A stretch of 64,000 bases of DNA. It comes from Ceratothoa steindachneri. Its lineage: Eukaryota > Arthropoda > Malacostraca > Isopoda > Cymothoidae. The translations under genes and the position numbers were made by a program. This document shows, piece after piece, positions 34,562 through 44,821 of the stretch. Under the pieces are notes generated by a model, which made no database searches, was not told where the DNA came from, and saw only the letters and a program-made list of their open reading frames with translations. Position 1 is the first letter of the stretch; every line of letters begins with the position of its first letter. The stretch is from NCBI GenBank assembly GCA_963969495.1, contig OZ018321.1, positions 136,215,315 to 136,279,314 on the forward strand, in the 5' to 3' direction.

Positions 34562-35707
34562 GTGCGGTTCGGGAGGCCCTTACTTGTCGTTCGTCGGGAC
34601 CCACCGTAGCTTAATCTGCAGGCGCCTCGACTCCTGGGTCGGTTGCCACTCGGCAGATGAGATAAAAAACGAAATTGAACGGAACCACCAATGGGCAAAG
34701 GTAGCTGAGGTTATGCAATTCAAGAATTGCAGGCAGGTTTTTAAGATTGTATTCGAAGGCACGGCTGTGGCTCAAAAAGCTAACGAAAATGGTTTGCTTC
34801 TCTTCAACGTAAGAGTCTGCTCAGAGCAGATGGAAGGTGAGGAGTTTGTCGACTTACAAATGTGCGTTCAATGCTATAAGTACGGCAAACACACCACTTC
34901 CAACTGTCCGGAAAAAGACTTAACGCTATGCTCCATTTGCGCCGGTTGCGACCATTTTTGGCGCGACCGTAAAAGAAACTTCCCCAAATGCTTAAATGGC
35001 GAAGGGCCCTACCGGACTATGTCTATGGCATGTCCGATTAAAAAAACAAGAAATTCAAAAACAAACCCAAATAAAACAAGACACAGAAGAGAAAAAGGCC
35101 AATTCGACTTATGCGAAAGTAGCGAAAGCCACCATTGCCGAGAACAACAACCAAAAAACATATTTCCACATAGAAAATGAACACAACCAAAATAATGTGC
35201 TGCATATAATATGCACACATTGCCAACATTACTCGCCCAGGTACCTTTGCCACGGAAGTAAATGGCATGCTCGTAAAGAACGGGCTGCAAGAGATGTTGT
35301 TTCCGGACAACCCACCTTCATAGGAGGTTAGGAGAATAAGCGTAGCCCCTCAGGGCCAAGAAACATGCCAAAAAGTGCCCACGCCACAAAACACAGCCAA
35401 CACACGCGATCCTCGTCTCAATAAACCTAAGGCAACGCAAACAACAAAACAGGCGCCAATTTCACCCAAGAAAAACACAATTGATAGAAGCAACAGGCAA
35501 AATCACCCCACCAACAAGGAAGCAGTGCGACCCAAGGAGGCCAGATCTCCACGAGCGAGAAAACCTCTAAAACCCGCGGCCCAGGGTCAACCTCCTTATC
35601 TTGAGGGAGAGAACACCAGCTTAAATACCACGCGAAAGGTTTCAACCTCAAATTATATGCCCAGGAATCGGCTCCCTTCCCAACCGAAATCAATTCCCGC
35701 GAAGTAG
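34562..35707 (+). pseudogene. LINE B ORF1, gag-like with zinc knuckles
   Basis: One open stretch of 206 residues (to 35180) contains the Gag core DSWVGCHSADEIKNEIERN and AKVAEVMQFKNCRQVFKIVF. The knuckles follow: CVQCYKYGKHTTSNC (CX2CX4HX4C, near 34863-34907), CSICAGCDHFWRD and CLNGEGPYRTMSMAC. The second and third knuckles have each lost a Cys (WRDRK and CLNG). A frameshift near 35060-35110 leads to a Lys/Pro/Thr-rich tail (35375-35707). The usual role is RNA binding and particle assembly. Confidence 0.82.
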
Positions 35708-35789
35708 CTGAATGTCTTAGGACCGAAAGATACAAGTGGAATTGCTCAGATGAGGTTCTGGAGCGACAGATTGAATATGCTCTCGCTCA

Positions 35790-36482
35790 AAACATGGTAA
35801 AACTGACGACGGACTGCTTCCACAGTCCGTAGATGGGTGGGGCGGAAAAGTTTCCATCTATGGCAATATTATGCGACAGAGAGACCCTGACATAATACTT
35901 ATTTCTGAACACGGATTGACCGCGCAAAAAGAGTTAAAATTATTTCAATACGACGTCATTAGCAAGAATCATAGTTAGGAACGGTATGACAGCTGCGCAA
36001 TAGCCGGCAAAAAATGACTAAAATACAGGACACTGGAGAACTTAGATAAATCCTACCTTGCCATTGAAGCAGGTACTGCCCTAGGGGGACTGTTCGTGGC
36101 CACAGGGTACCAACCCCCAAGACGTGGCTATTTGGCCATGTACTACCTCTTGCAGATATTTAGCTACAAAAAAAGTGTAATTTTTGCAGGAGATCTTAAT
36201 GCAAGGTGTGCTACTGCAGGATATACCTCCTACAACAATGCAGGCAGAAACATCAAGGTACTACTTGACAGACAATACATGACAAGGATCGGACCAGAAT
36301 TCCCGACGTACTTAACGGAAAGATCAGCAACGAAACCTGATATAGTCCGACCTAGCATCAGATTTCCTTACAACTACTACATTGAACCGGGCCCGATCAT
36401 TCCGAGTGACCACCAGGCTTTTAAAATTATAGTAGGAGTAAATCACATTCAAATTGAAATCCCAGAACGCAAAAAACTATAA
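35790..36482 (+). pseudogene. LINE B ORF2: endonuclease domain
   Basis: The N-terminal motif DPDIILISEHGL (near 35885-35920) keeps the metal-binding Glu that copy A has lost. After a frameshift, the open stretch at 36096-36482 contains ATGYQPPRRGYLAM, FAGDLNARCATAGYTSYNNA (GDLNAR intact, near 36190), PTYLTERSATKPDI and IIPSDHQAFK (SDH intact). All three classical endonuclease motifs are thus visible, though split by frameshifts and stops near 35830 and 35975-36020. Confidence 0.85.
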
Positions 36483-38410
36483 GCAAGCGAACTGGGATAA
36501 AAGCCGATAAAAATAGCATTCTCCGTATTAATTATAAAACCATTCAAGCTTCCCCCTGGCCCCTCCCATGAGAGCGCTAGCCCAAGAATATAGGGACCTG
36601 TCCAATGTACTAGTGCTGATAGGCCCCAACCACAATGCCCACAGAAGACTAAGACAAATTTAAGATGAACTCCAGACAATAATTACAGACCAACAAACAC
36701 TACTATGGGACGGACTAATAGAAAGACTTGACATAGAAAGACACTCACATACATTCTGGTAGACGGTTAAACGTCTTAAAGGAAAACCTCCACAAACAAA
36801 TATGACAATCATTCACACGGTAAAAAAATTGACGCGACTGAAGAGATTGAGTAAATGTTTAGGATTTTCTGATCTTCAATCTTCAAACTTACCACAGAAG
36901 AAAATGACAACTATCACCTCGAATTCGAAACTGACGTAATCCAACAGCTAAACACACAAATACACAAAACCCCTCCTCACCACTGTGTGTCGCAGGAAAG
37001 AGTGATGGAGGGGAATGGCAGTAAAATAACTGCCCTAGTACTCTCCGTTACTCAAAAATTCTTTCGTCAAAGAGCACTGAGTACTACGGGGCTGACCCGC
37101 GAGAATTTCATCCAGGCCCTTCCTAACGTTTGGAGAAGCCTTCTCAACATCATGAACGCCGCTCTGAACACGGGCTGTTTCTTCGATCAGTGGAAAGTGA
37201 TCAAGATGATTTCCATCCCAAAACCGCGGAAGCCCCTGGACTGCCCTGCCAGCTTTCGACCGATATCTCTCCTAGAATTTGCTGGCAAAGTCGTCGAGAA
37301 GATATTGACTAATAGAGTCACCTCTTTTCTCGACGAAGCCAACTTGCATAACGAGCAGCAACACGGGTTCAGAAGGAAAAGAGGCGACTGACAAGGCACT
37401 AGCCTTTGTCACCGAAAAGCTTGCCAAGATAAAAGCAGACAAATGGCATGCCGACCTAGTGCTCCGCGATGTCAAAAAAGCTTTTGATAAGGCTTGGAAG
37501 AGAGGACTACAATTTAAGATCCTTCAAGTAGGCCTCAACCCCATTCTTAATAGGATTCTATGTAACTACATAGTGGAGAGGAGAGCATACATCCATATCA
37601 GAGAACATAAAGGCCTCGAATTCGAGCTCGAAGCAGGGGCCTTACAAGGGGGCTGTCTCAGTCCCCTTTTATACAACCTTTATACACGCGACCTACCCCA
37701 ACCTCTCTCCGAGGGTACGATATACGTACAATTCGCTGACGATATATCGCAAATTTGTACCGCCGATTATGTTTACAGGCAATTTATGACAAGAAATACG
37801 GCTAGGGAGATATCTAACATCAACTCTTTCGAGAGGAGATGGAAGATATCAACCAATGCCCAAAAATTCAAAATAATTCCCATGTTTCGCAAAACCTTCA
37901 ATGATATACGTGTAGAAGGGGAGAAAATCCCCTACTGCCTGGAAGCGACGGTTCTGTGGCTCAAAATCCCCACAGGGGGCGACAAGAGTCATATCAAGCG
38001 AACAGTCGCGAATAGGAAGAGAGATTTATGGGAATTTTTAGGTTCTGTGACCTAAATCCCTCAAATAAACTTAAGATATTTAATGCGTGCATTCGTTCAA
38101 CACTCCTATACTCCCCGGTGCCGCTAAACGCGAGCGTCAAGACCCGCATTGCGAAACTACAAATTATCCAGAATAAAGCGGTGCTTATCATCACAAACAC
38201 CCGAAGGAAAGAACACAAATGACAGAAGGAGCTACGACTTGGTTGGATTATCTCCAATCAACGTGGCGCTCCACGAGATAGCTAAGAGGATCTGGCAAGC
38301 CATTGGCACCCGCTTGACCCCTAAGTTCTTTCGTACACACTTAGACATTGAGGTCGATCGACAAATAAGACCATTTAAAAGAAGTAAGATACAGTCTGAC
38401 GGCGACGTGA
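36483..38410 (+). pseudogene. LINE B ORF2: reverse transcriptase domain
   Basis: The fingers/palm start is open at 36987-37391, with SFRPISLLEFAGKVVEKILT and LHNEQQHGFRRKRGD. One frameshift near 37388 leads to 37459-38055, holding VLRDVKKAFDKAWKRGLQFK (motif A), GALQGGCLSPLLYNLYTRDL (motif B, PQG changed to LQG) and IYVQFADDISQI (motif C, FADD intact, near 37733). The thumb/C-terminal part (KLKIFNACIRSTLLYSPVPL near 38070; INVALHEIAKRIWQAIGTRL near 38260) ends at 38427. With few lesions, this is the best preserved retroelement core in the window. Confidence 0.92.
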
Positions 38411-39017
38411 CTCCAAAATACACATGAAAAAACCTGGCAACCAACCTGGGAACAAAGGGCCGTCACCTCGGACCGATGATACCAGAGGCACCCGTCAACG
38501 GGCACTGGGGACAGTCAATAATTACGCGCCAAGGAAGGGGTTAACGGGGCACTACCCTCATCCCATTCATCATGCCCCAACGCCTAGGACAACTCTAGTC
38601 CTAGTCTCTCGCAACCGGTGAACGTCGATTGGCGTTGTTTATAGAGGTTCCAAAGCCTCTCTTCTGACGCATGAGGTAGCTGCCAGGTCCTTATATGTAG
38701 ATAGAGGGAAAAAAGGGAAAGAGTGACATGATAGGAGTAGGCTTTTTTTTTGTTTTTTTTCTTTTTGTATAAGTGGGAGAGATAGGATGAAAGTAAAAAG
38801 GAGAAGGATAGAGTAGAAAAAGGAAGGAATGACGCACTTAGTCTGGAATCTTGTTTCCGACCAAATCAACAAGGGAAGCCCTACCAGGGGTACCCAGAAG
38901 AGGTACCCCCGCCGACATAGCTCGAAAAGTCAAAGGTACACACAAGCTCTCTTCCCGCGACAAGGGGGCGTCACCTCTCCCTTTACTTTCTTTATGAGAG
39001 AGAGAGAGAGAGATGAA

Positions 39018-39019
<2 letters not shown>

Positions 39020-39084
<65 letters not shown>
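39020..39084. repeat. (AT)n microsatellite
   Basis: About 65 bp of AT dinucleotides, preceded by a short (GA)n run at 38998-39013. Confidence 0.95.
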
Positions 39085-39086
<2 letters not shown>

Positions 39087-39087
<1 letters not shown>

Positions 39088-39190
39088 CATCCCCTGTTTT
39101 CTGTTAAAGTTAAACGTTAGCTTATACAAAGAAGCTTTTAAAATTTCAAAACCATCTATTGAAATATCTCTTTTACATTTTATTGCGTGA

Positions 39191-39282
<92 letters not shown>

Positions 39283-39390
39283 TTCCACATATATTATATG
39301 TATTAATTTCTCATTCCCCTCCCCTGTTTCCTGTTAAAGTTAAACGTTAGCTTATACAAAGAGGCTTCTTGAAATTTCTCTTTTTACACA
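39087..39390. repeat. Local duplication flanking a ~100-bp (CT)n tract
   Basis: CCCCTGTTTTCTGTTAAAGT plus TAAACGTTAGCTTATACAAA at 39091-39130 recurs at 39321-39360 with one mismatch. Between the copies lies (CT)n at 39191-39293. The ~230-bp period suggests a tandem duplication with microsatellite growth inside it. Confidence 0.85.
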
Positions 39391-39450
39391 AATGGATGGT
39401 TGCCTAGTCTTATATGTAACGCTCGTTAAGAAGGTTAAGTAAACTAATTC

Positions 39451-39514
39451 CCAGGAGACTTTTCTAGTGGTTTAAGGAATTCTTCTTATTACCCTTACCT
39501 AATCAGATTGAGAA
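39451..39514. repeat. Second copy of the dispersed repeat seen at 20.45 kb
   Basis: AGACTTTTCTAGTGGTTTAA then GGAATT and TTACCCTTACC match 20453-20510 closely. It lies directly upstream of the PLE terminus. Confidence 0.65.
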
Positions 39515-39790
39515 GAACGTTATTGTATATTTATTTGAATCTGTTAACCTTTCCGTTGGCTTAGTTTGACCTTACTACCTGCTTCTTGTAATTCTTAATG
39601 TGTTTCTTTACCTTCCCCCTTCCATCTTCCTCATTGGTGATTTCTTGTTTTTGAGGCGGTCTTTCATACTTTTCTTTCGTATATATACCTCTAATATAAT
39701 ACTATTTGTTGTAGTTATCCTTGATAAGGAACTTAATAAAGTTCGAAAGTACTTGGAAACACCTTTTCATTTTTCCTGCGGGACATTGCA

Positions 39791-39794
<4 letters not shown>
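39515..39794 (+). mobile_element. Solo PLE 3' terminus (family 2)
   Basis: Nearly collinear with the 3' region of the 27.3-kb PLE: TACTACCTGCTTCTTGTAAT, GGTGATTTCTTGTTTTTGAG and CCTGCGGGACATTGCATTCA. It contains the hairpin motif TTGATAA-G-GAACTT-AATA-AAGTTC-GAAA at 39721-39748 and ends at (AT)n. It contains no coding part: a strongly 5'-truncated insertion. Confidence 0.85.
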
Positions 39795-39858
<64 letters not shown>

Positions 39859-39932
39859 TATATTTATAGAGAGAGAGATAGAGATGGAGATGGAGATAGA
39901 GATAGAAATAGAGATAGAGTTAGAGATAGATA
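39795..39932. repeat. (AT)n followed by a GAGATA-type hexamer array
   Basis: AT dinucleotides to about 39866, then about 65 bp of GAGATA/GAGATG/GAAATA hexamers. Confidence 0.93.
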
Positions 39933-40182
39933 TTAAAAAAATGTAGGTGATGATAAATAATGTACGCAATCAAACGTACAACTGAGAGGCGAAGTATTTA
40001 TTCTTCTTCCTAAACTTTCTACTCAACCTTTGAACCCTTTCCCTGTGTAGTTGTCTTGGAAGAACCTTCACCCAAAACTGAGACACTCTCATAAATATAA
40101 AAAGTTTACTGTGACCTCAAGAGTTAATTTTAAAGTAGCTAATCAAAATAGTGCATTTGGGTACTGTTCGATTGGTTTAGGA

Positions 40183-40410
40183 CATTAGTTCTTAACCTGG
40201 GTTAGGCGCCCCTCATGTATAATTTCTAGGGAGGGGGGAGGCAATCCCTTAGAAAAAACAGGAATTTCGCTAGTTCTAATTGTAATTCTCTTACTGAGAT
40301 AATGGGTAAATTAAGAAGTTTTTGAATGTTATTTTGATTCAAGGGCGGGGCGTGGAGGGAAGGACCAATTCCTAGAAGGAGCATGGTAGTAAAATGGTTA
40401 GCAACCACTG
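40183..40410. mobile_element. hAT-type MITE (non-autonomous), 228 bp
   Basis: The left end CATTAGTTCTTAACCTGGGT and the right end, read inward, CAGTGGTTGCTAACCATTTT match the familiar CAGTGGTTCTTAACC terminus of Charlie-like hAT elements. The 8-bp flanks GTTTAGGA (40175-40182) and GTCTAAGA (40411-40418) agree at 6 of 8 positions, fitting the 8-bp hAT target duplication. There is no transposase inside. Confidence 0.8.
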
Positions 40411-42039
40411 GTCTAAGAGATACAGTTACTTGCTTAGCGTGGATGCGGAACGTCACTTATGCGGGATGGATGTATTGTTGACGAGGAAAACTTTCGTTAT
40501 TTTGAAGGCATTTCTTAGCTATGCCAATACAGTGTATTTTGTATGTGTAAAGATCTACATAACTGCACTCGTTTTGCTCATTTTTTGGCGTATGCATAGA
40601 AATTTCATAGTTGAACGATATCAATTAAAAAGGAAGTTTTTCTAAAATTGTTAATGGTAATGAATAAATTTGATAAAACCGCAAGAACTTATTCCTCAAC
40701 TCAATAGAACGACTGTGCGGTTCAAAGAGTTGGACTCCGTTTCGCTAGCTAATACGTCACGCAGTATGTTCTTTAATCCACTTGGTCTCTATACCTTCCA
40801 CATAGTTTCATATCCATAACTTCACCAATTTACGAACATCCCTTCAAAATTTTAAGATGGAGATACTTTCGTGTCTTTTTCACCTCTTATATAGATAGAT
40901 ACACATAAAATAGTCTTATAGCGAATATTAAACCTGGCTGAAAACTTAATATACTCGTAGTATTTCTAGATAAGATAGAAATGGCTACTGAGTAGGGTGA
41001 ATGAATGATGAACCATGGTTGAATAACTTTTGTTTCAAGTTGATTTGGGGAGAAATTTTTGTTCTTTACTGCTGCCATATTTTGTGTTTGTTGATTTTCT
41101 AAATGAGAATTGTGATGCTGTTATGAGATGCCACAGTCATCACAGCAAATTTAAAGATATACCAAAAGATTACTTACTAATTAGTTCATATTTTCCAAAT
41201 AAACTTTAATGAAAACTTTTAACAAAGAGTAAACTTTTAGGTTTTTCCAAAGTTTTAATTATCAAAATCCTTGATCTGAATAAACGACCGATAAACAGGT
41301 ACTTGGAGGAAGTTAAAGATAGGTTTAGTCCTTCATATATTTCTTGTACTACAATGTATGTATGATCTGTGCAAGTGAAACTAAGATCACCTGAAGAGGA
41401 AACGCTGGTGCTTACGTTCGAATACTTGCGCTCATTTTATTAATTTGTTTATCGAACAGCTGAAATTTCAATATCTGTGTTGGATGAAATTTACTCCAGT
41501 GTTCTTTGCACTCCAACTTCAGCATTTGGGAAATGATTATATTTACTCTAGGATTCCTTGTCCCCTGAATCTTTATCTCTGCTCTTTTTTCTTTTTACTA
41601 ACCTTCTTTGTTCGCCTTTTATCGCCACAATACTTTCGTTCACCGTTTAGGTTTGTAAAGACATTTAAAGCCTCTTTGAAAAGGCTTTAAATGTCTTTAC
41701 AAACCTAAAAGGTTCATTAAGTAATGCTTCAGGTTCTTGAGTTTTGGGGTTTAATAGAGGTTAGCTACCAGAATAAAAAAAAAAGACACTTTTTTAGGAT
41801 TTCTAAAAGAAATTTAAAGTGTACCTCTATGTTACCTATTGGAGCCAGGACTCTTCCACAAACATACGTATGCTAAGGATACCGAATTCCTGATGTCATA
41901 AGAATTTACACCATTCGTAGGTCGAAGTCAAAGTTCAAGCCAAGCAAAAGTGCTGAAGGATATCAGTAAACGAAGGGATTAATCAAATAAATATAAATTT
42001 AACTTGATAAACAAGCGTGTAAACAAAGAATGCATTCAG
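40411..42039. other. AT-rich interval, no gene recognised
   Basis: Open frames at 40394-40645 (+, 83 residues, hydrophobic) and 41445-41690 (+, 81 residues, hydrophobic) match nothing known to me. The second ends within the hairpin at 41646-41709. Confidence 0.35.
41646..41709. repeat. Perfect 28-bp hairpin with an 8-nt loop
   Basis: TTTAGGTTTGTAAAGACATT plus TAAAGCCT (41646-41673) is followed, after CTTTGAAA, by its exact reverse complement (41682-41709). The stem has no mismatch. It could be a recent fold-back duplication, a small-RNA-like hairpin, or a sequencing/assembly artefact. Confidence 0.95.
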
Positions 42040-42725
42040 AAGCAAAGAATCCACTAATTATAATTCACTAATATTTTTTTGTAAAACAACTAAATAAAGC
42101 GCTAATAATCATCTAATATTATTTTGCAGACAAACTAAATATTCGACTAATAACGTTTTATAAACAAACTAAATAATTCACTAATAATCTACTGATATCG
42201 TTTTATAGAGAAACAAAATAATACACTAATATTGTTTTGTTGACAAACTAAATACTCCACTAATATCGTTTTGTAGACAAAACAATAATCGTTTTATAGA
42301 GTAAGTAATGATATATTAATGTATTTTGTAGACAAACTAAATAATCTACTGATTTAATTTTGCAGACAAACTAAATGAGACACTAATATATATTTGTATA
42401 ACAACTAAATAATCTACTAATATAGTCTTGTAGACAACTAAATAATCCAATAATATCGTTTTGTAGACAAACTAAAAAAACACTAAGATAGTTTTGATGA
42501 AAAGTAAATAATCCACTTTAATCGTTGTATTATTTTTTTTTCAAATCCACTTATATCGTTTTCTAGACGAACTATATAGACAAACTAAAAAATCCAATAA
42601 TCTCTTTTTATAGACAAACTAAGCTCTTCCATTAATATCGTTTGTAGACAAACTTAATCATCAACTAGTATCGTTTTGTAGACAAAATAAATAATCCAAT
42701 TATATCGTTTTGTAGCCAAAATAAT
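42040..42725 (+). repeat. 34-35-bp minisatellite
   Basis: About 19 units of ACTAATATCGTTTTGTAGAC followed by AAACTAAATAATCC, with length variants between 30 and 40 bp. No open frame of note. Confidence 0.92.
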
Positions 42726-44780
42726 ACTAAGGAAATTCCTTAACAATATGAGCACACTTATCAACTAGAGAGCAACCAGAGAAACCCGAACAACGAGATT
42801 GCCCACACCTTCGCCAGGGTCAAAAATCTCATAATTCGCAATGTTATTGCGAATAAAATCGTGATCTAGAATCCACATCCGGAGTCAGATCCACCTCAAA
42901 TTTAAGCAGCTCTTTCGTGGCTCAAGCCCCATACTTTCACAACTTAAATCCGTTTCCAATCTTTAGAGATCTCATTTAGAAAAACAGAAAGAGATTAATA
43001 GGGCGACAATCTATTTGGATCTAGATGCTCCCACCTCCCCTAATTGCATTGTATGGAAATCTATCATGCAACAACATTTAGCCACAAGGGAATTAGTGTT
43101 ATGGCAAACCAAATTTAACCCCCAAAAAACTAATTTCAGACAGTAATAGAACAAGAAAACAGAGTTTCTACTTAAAAATCATCCCATAGTTATGAATGTG
43201 GTGCAGCCAGCGACCCCTGGCAACTCTATAAGGAGGCATCTACCAATCTTGAGTGTTTATTTACGCAATCAATATTTTCTTTCTTGCTAATAAATCTTCC
43301 TTATCACCTGCACTAAGTTAGGCAGCTTAGCTCAGATCTCCTTAGTTGAACAAGGATGAGATTTTCCTAGTAACTGCCCAGCTTCATATGATCACCTTGA
43401 CACCAAGTGTGGATTATAACCTGCATTTAAGTAGACCCTCCTCTAATTAATGTCCTTATTCGGGTATCATTAAATTTGGTTTAGCTTTCACTATTGTAAA
43501 ATGCTCAAATGTTCTCATTGATTTAAATCGATACAGGCTATAGCAAGAAACAGCAAGAAGCTCCATCCAAGGAAGCTTTAAATAAGTTTGGAGAGATTGT
43601 GTTCGTGGAATCCAATTTGAGTTACGACCAGTTAATCAAACAATTTCAGACCGTAGCCATCTATTTTCAGCAGTTGGTCCGTTTAAACCATAAAGGAAAT
43701 AGGACTTCTTTGATCAAATGCAGAGGTGTGTTGTTCCAACATGATAATATGTATCGCTAGTCAGCATAGATCACATATGAAAAAATCGATGACCTCGACT
43801 AGAAAGCGCCTTTCCTCTCCTTATTCCAAGAACCTTGCCTCATTAAATTACGACCTTAGGTTACAGACTCATTTGGATGTAATAACTCTTACAACAACTA
43901 CAAGAAATGCAATGGTAGAAATCCCACCCTCTCCACATTCTTTTTCCCCTAACCTAAAATAATAGTATTAAAATGCCTGTGAATTGTTGGAAGATGTCAT
44001 TGAAAGTAATGGGAAGATATGCAAGGAATAAATGCTAATGAATCATAAATTTTAGTTTTTTTATTAGCCGAAATTTGGACATATTGAATGACCGGATGCT
44101 TTATAAAAGTTAGAAATCTGAGCCTAATTCTATGTCTTTGAAGAATTTCGTTATGGTAGGTGAATTTCTATGGAAAATACCTAGACCAAAAATGTCTAGG
44201 TGGATATTATTAGTGATATTAAGTATCAGGAGAGCACCAACATTTACACCAAACCCCACAACGCAAAAAGGCAGGGTTCCTTAACTTATATGAAAAAGCC
44301 TGGCAGAACTTTAAATTTAATTGGCTGGAAAACAAACTTTTAAACTTGGCAAATTTAAAAACAATACATTATTGTATTCTGGTAGGAAAGAAGAATAGGA
44401 GACACGATAGGATATGGCAAGAGAAAAAGAAAAATGAGATATGACAAGATCTGACAGAAAAATAAGGAAACAGGAGACTAAAGTCATGGCCAAAAGATTT
44501 GAGACTAATATATATTTTTATTGTTTTCATTCCTTTTTTTAAATTTACGTTATAAAATTATTCTAATATTAAATTAGTTCCGTTGTATTGAAAAATCAGC
44601 ATTTCAAAGTTTTTAAGAAAAAATCCATTCCTTGGCTAAATCCAGAATGGCGCTCTGGTCTTCTTCTTGTAAGAGGTGAGTTTAAGGCACTGGAGCTTTG
44701 CTATTCGGATTAAAGGGTAAAATAAGGAAAAATATGGGTAAAATGAATTATCTTTAATCATAAACTATTATGTAACATAT
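42726..44780. other. Interval without recognisable gene
   Basis: Mixed composition. A 78-residue frame at 43726-43962 (+) is not recognised. A purine-rich patch lies near 44390-44480 (GAGATATGACAAGATCTGAC type), similar in style to 46.4-46.85 kb. Confidence 0.35.
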
Positions 44781-44821
44781 GTTTGTAAAAATAAATGTTT
44801 GAATCTTTTTCCATTCCAGAA

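Larger units (their letters stand above)
34562..38880 (+). mobile_element. LINE copy B, 5'-truncated, related to copy A
   Basis: Begins inside ORF1 (the first legible residues are RRLDSWVG near 34620), lacking the ~300 bp that copy A has upstream; 5' truncation is normal for LINEs. It holds ORF1 with knuckles, ORF2 with endonuclease and RT, and a GC-richer tail (38410-38880) with no RNase H. It is less mutated than copy A. Confidence 0.87.

Noticed and set aside
35009..35310. Minus-strand frames of about 90 residues
   Set aside because: Shadows of LINE B ORF1.
39191..39293. Arg-Glu repeat protein on the minus strand
   Set aside because: Translation of a (CT)n/(GA)n microsatellite.
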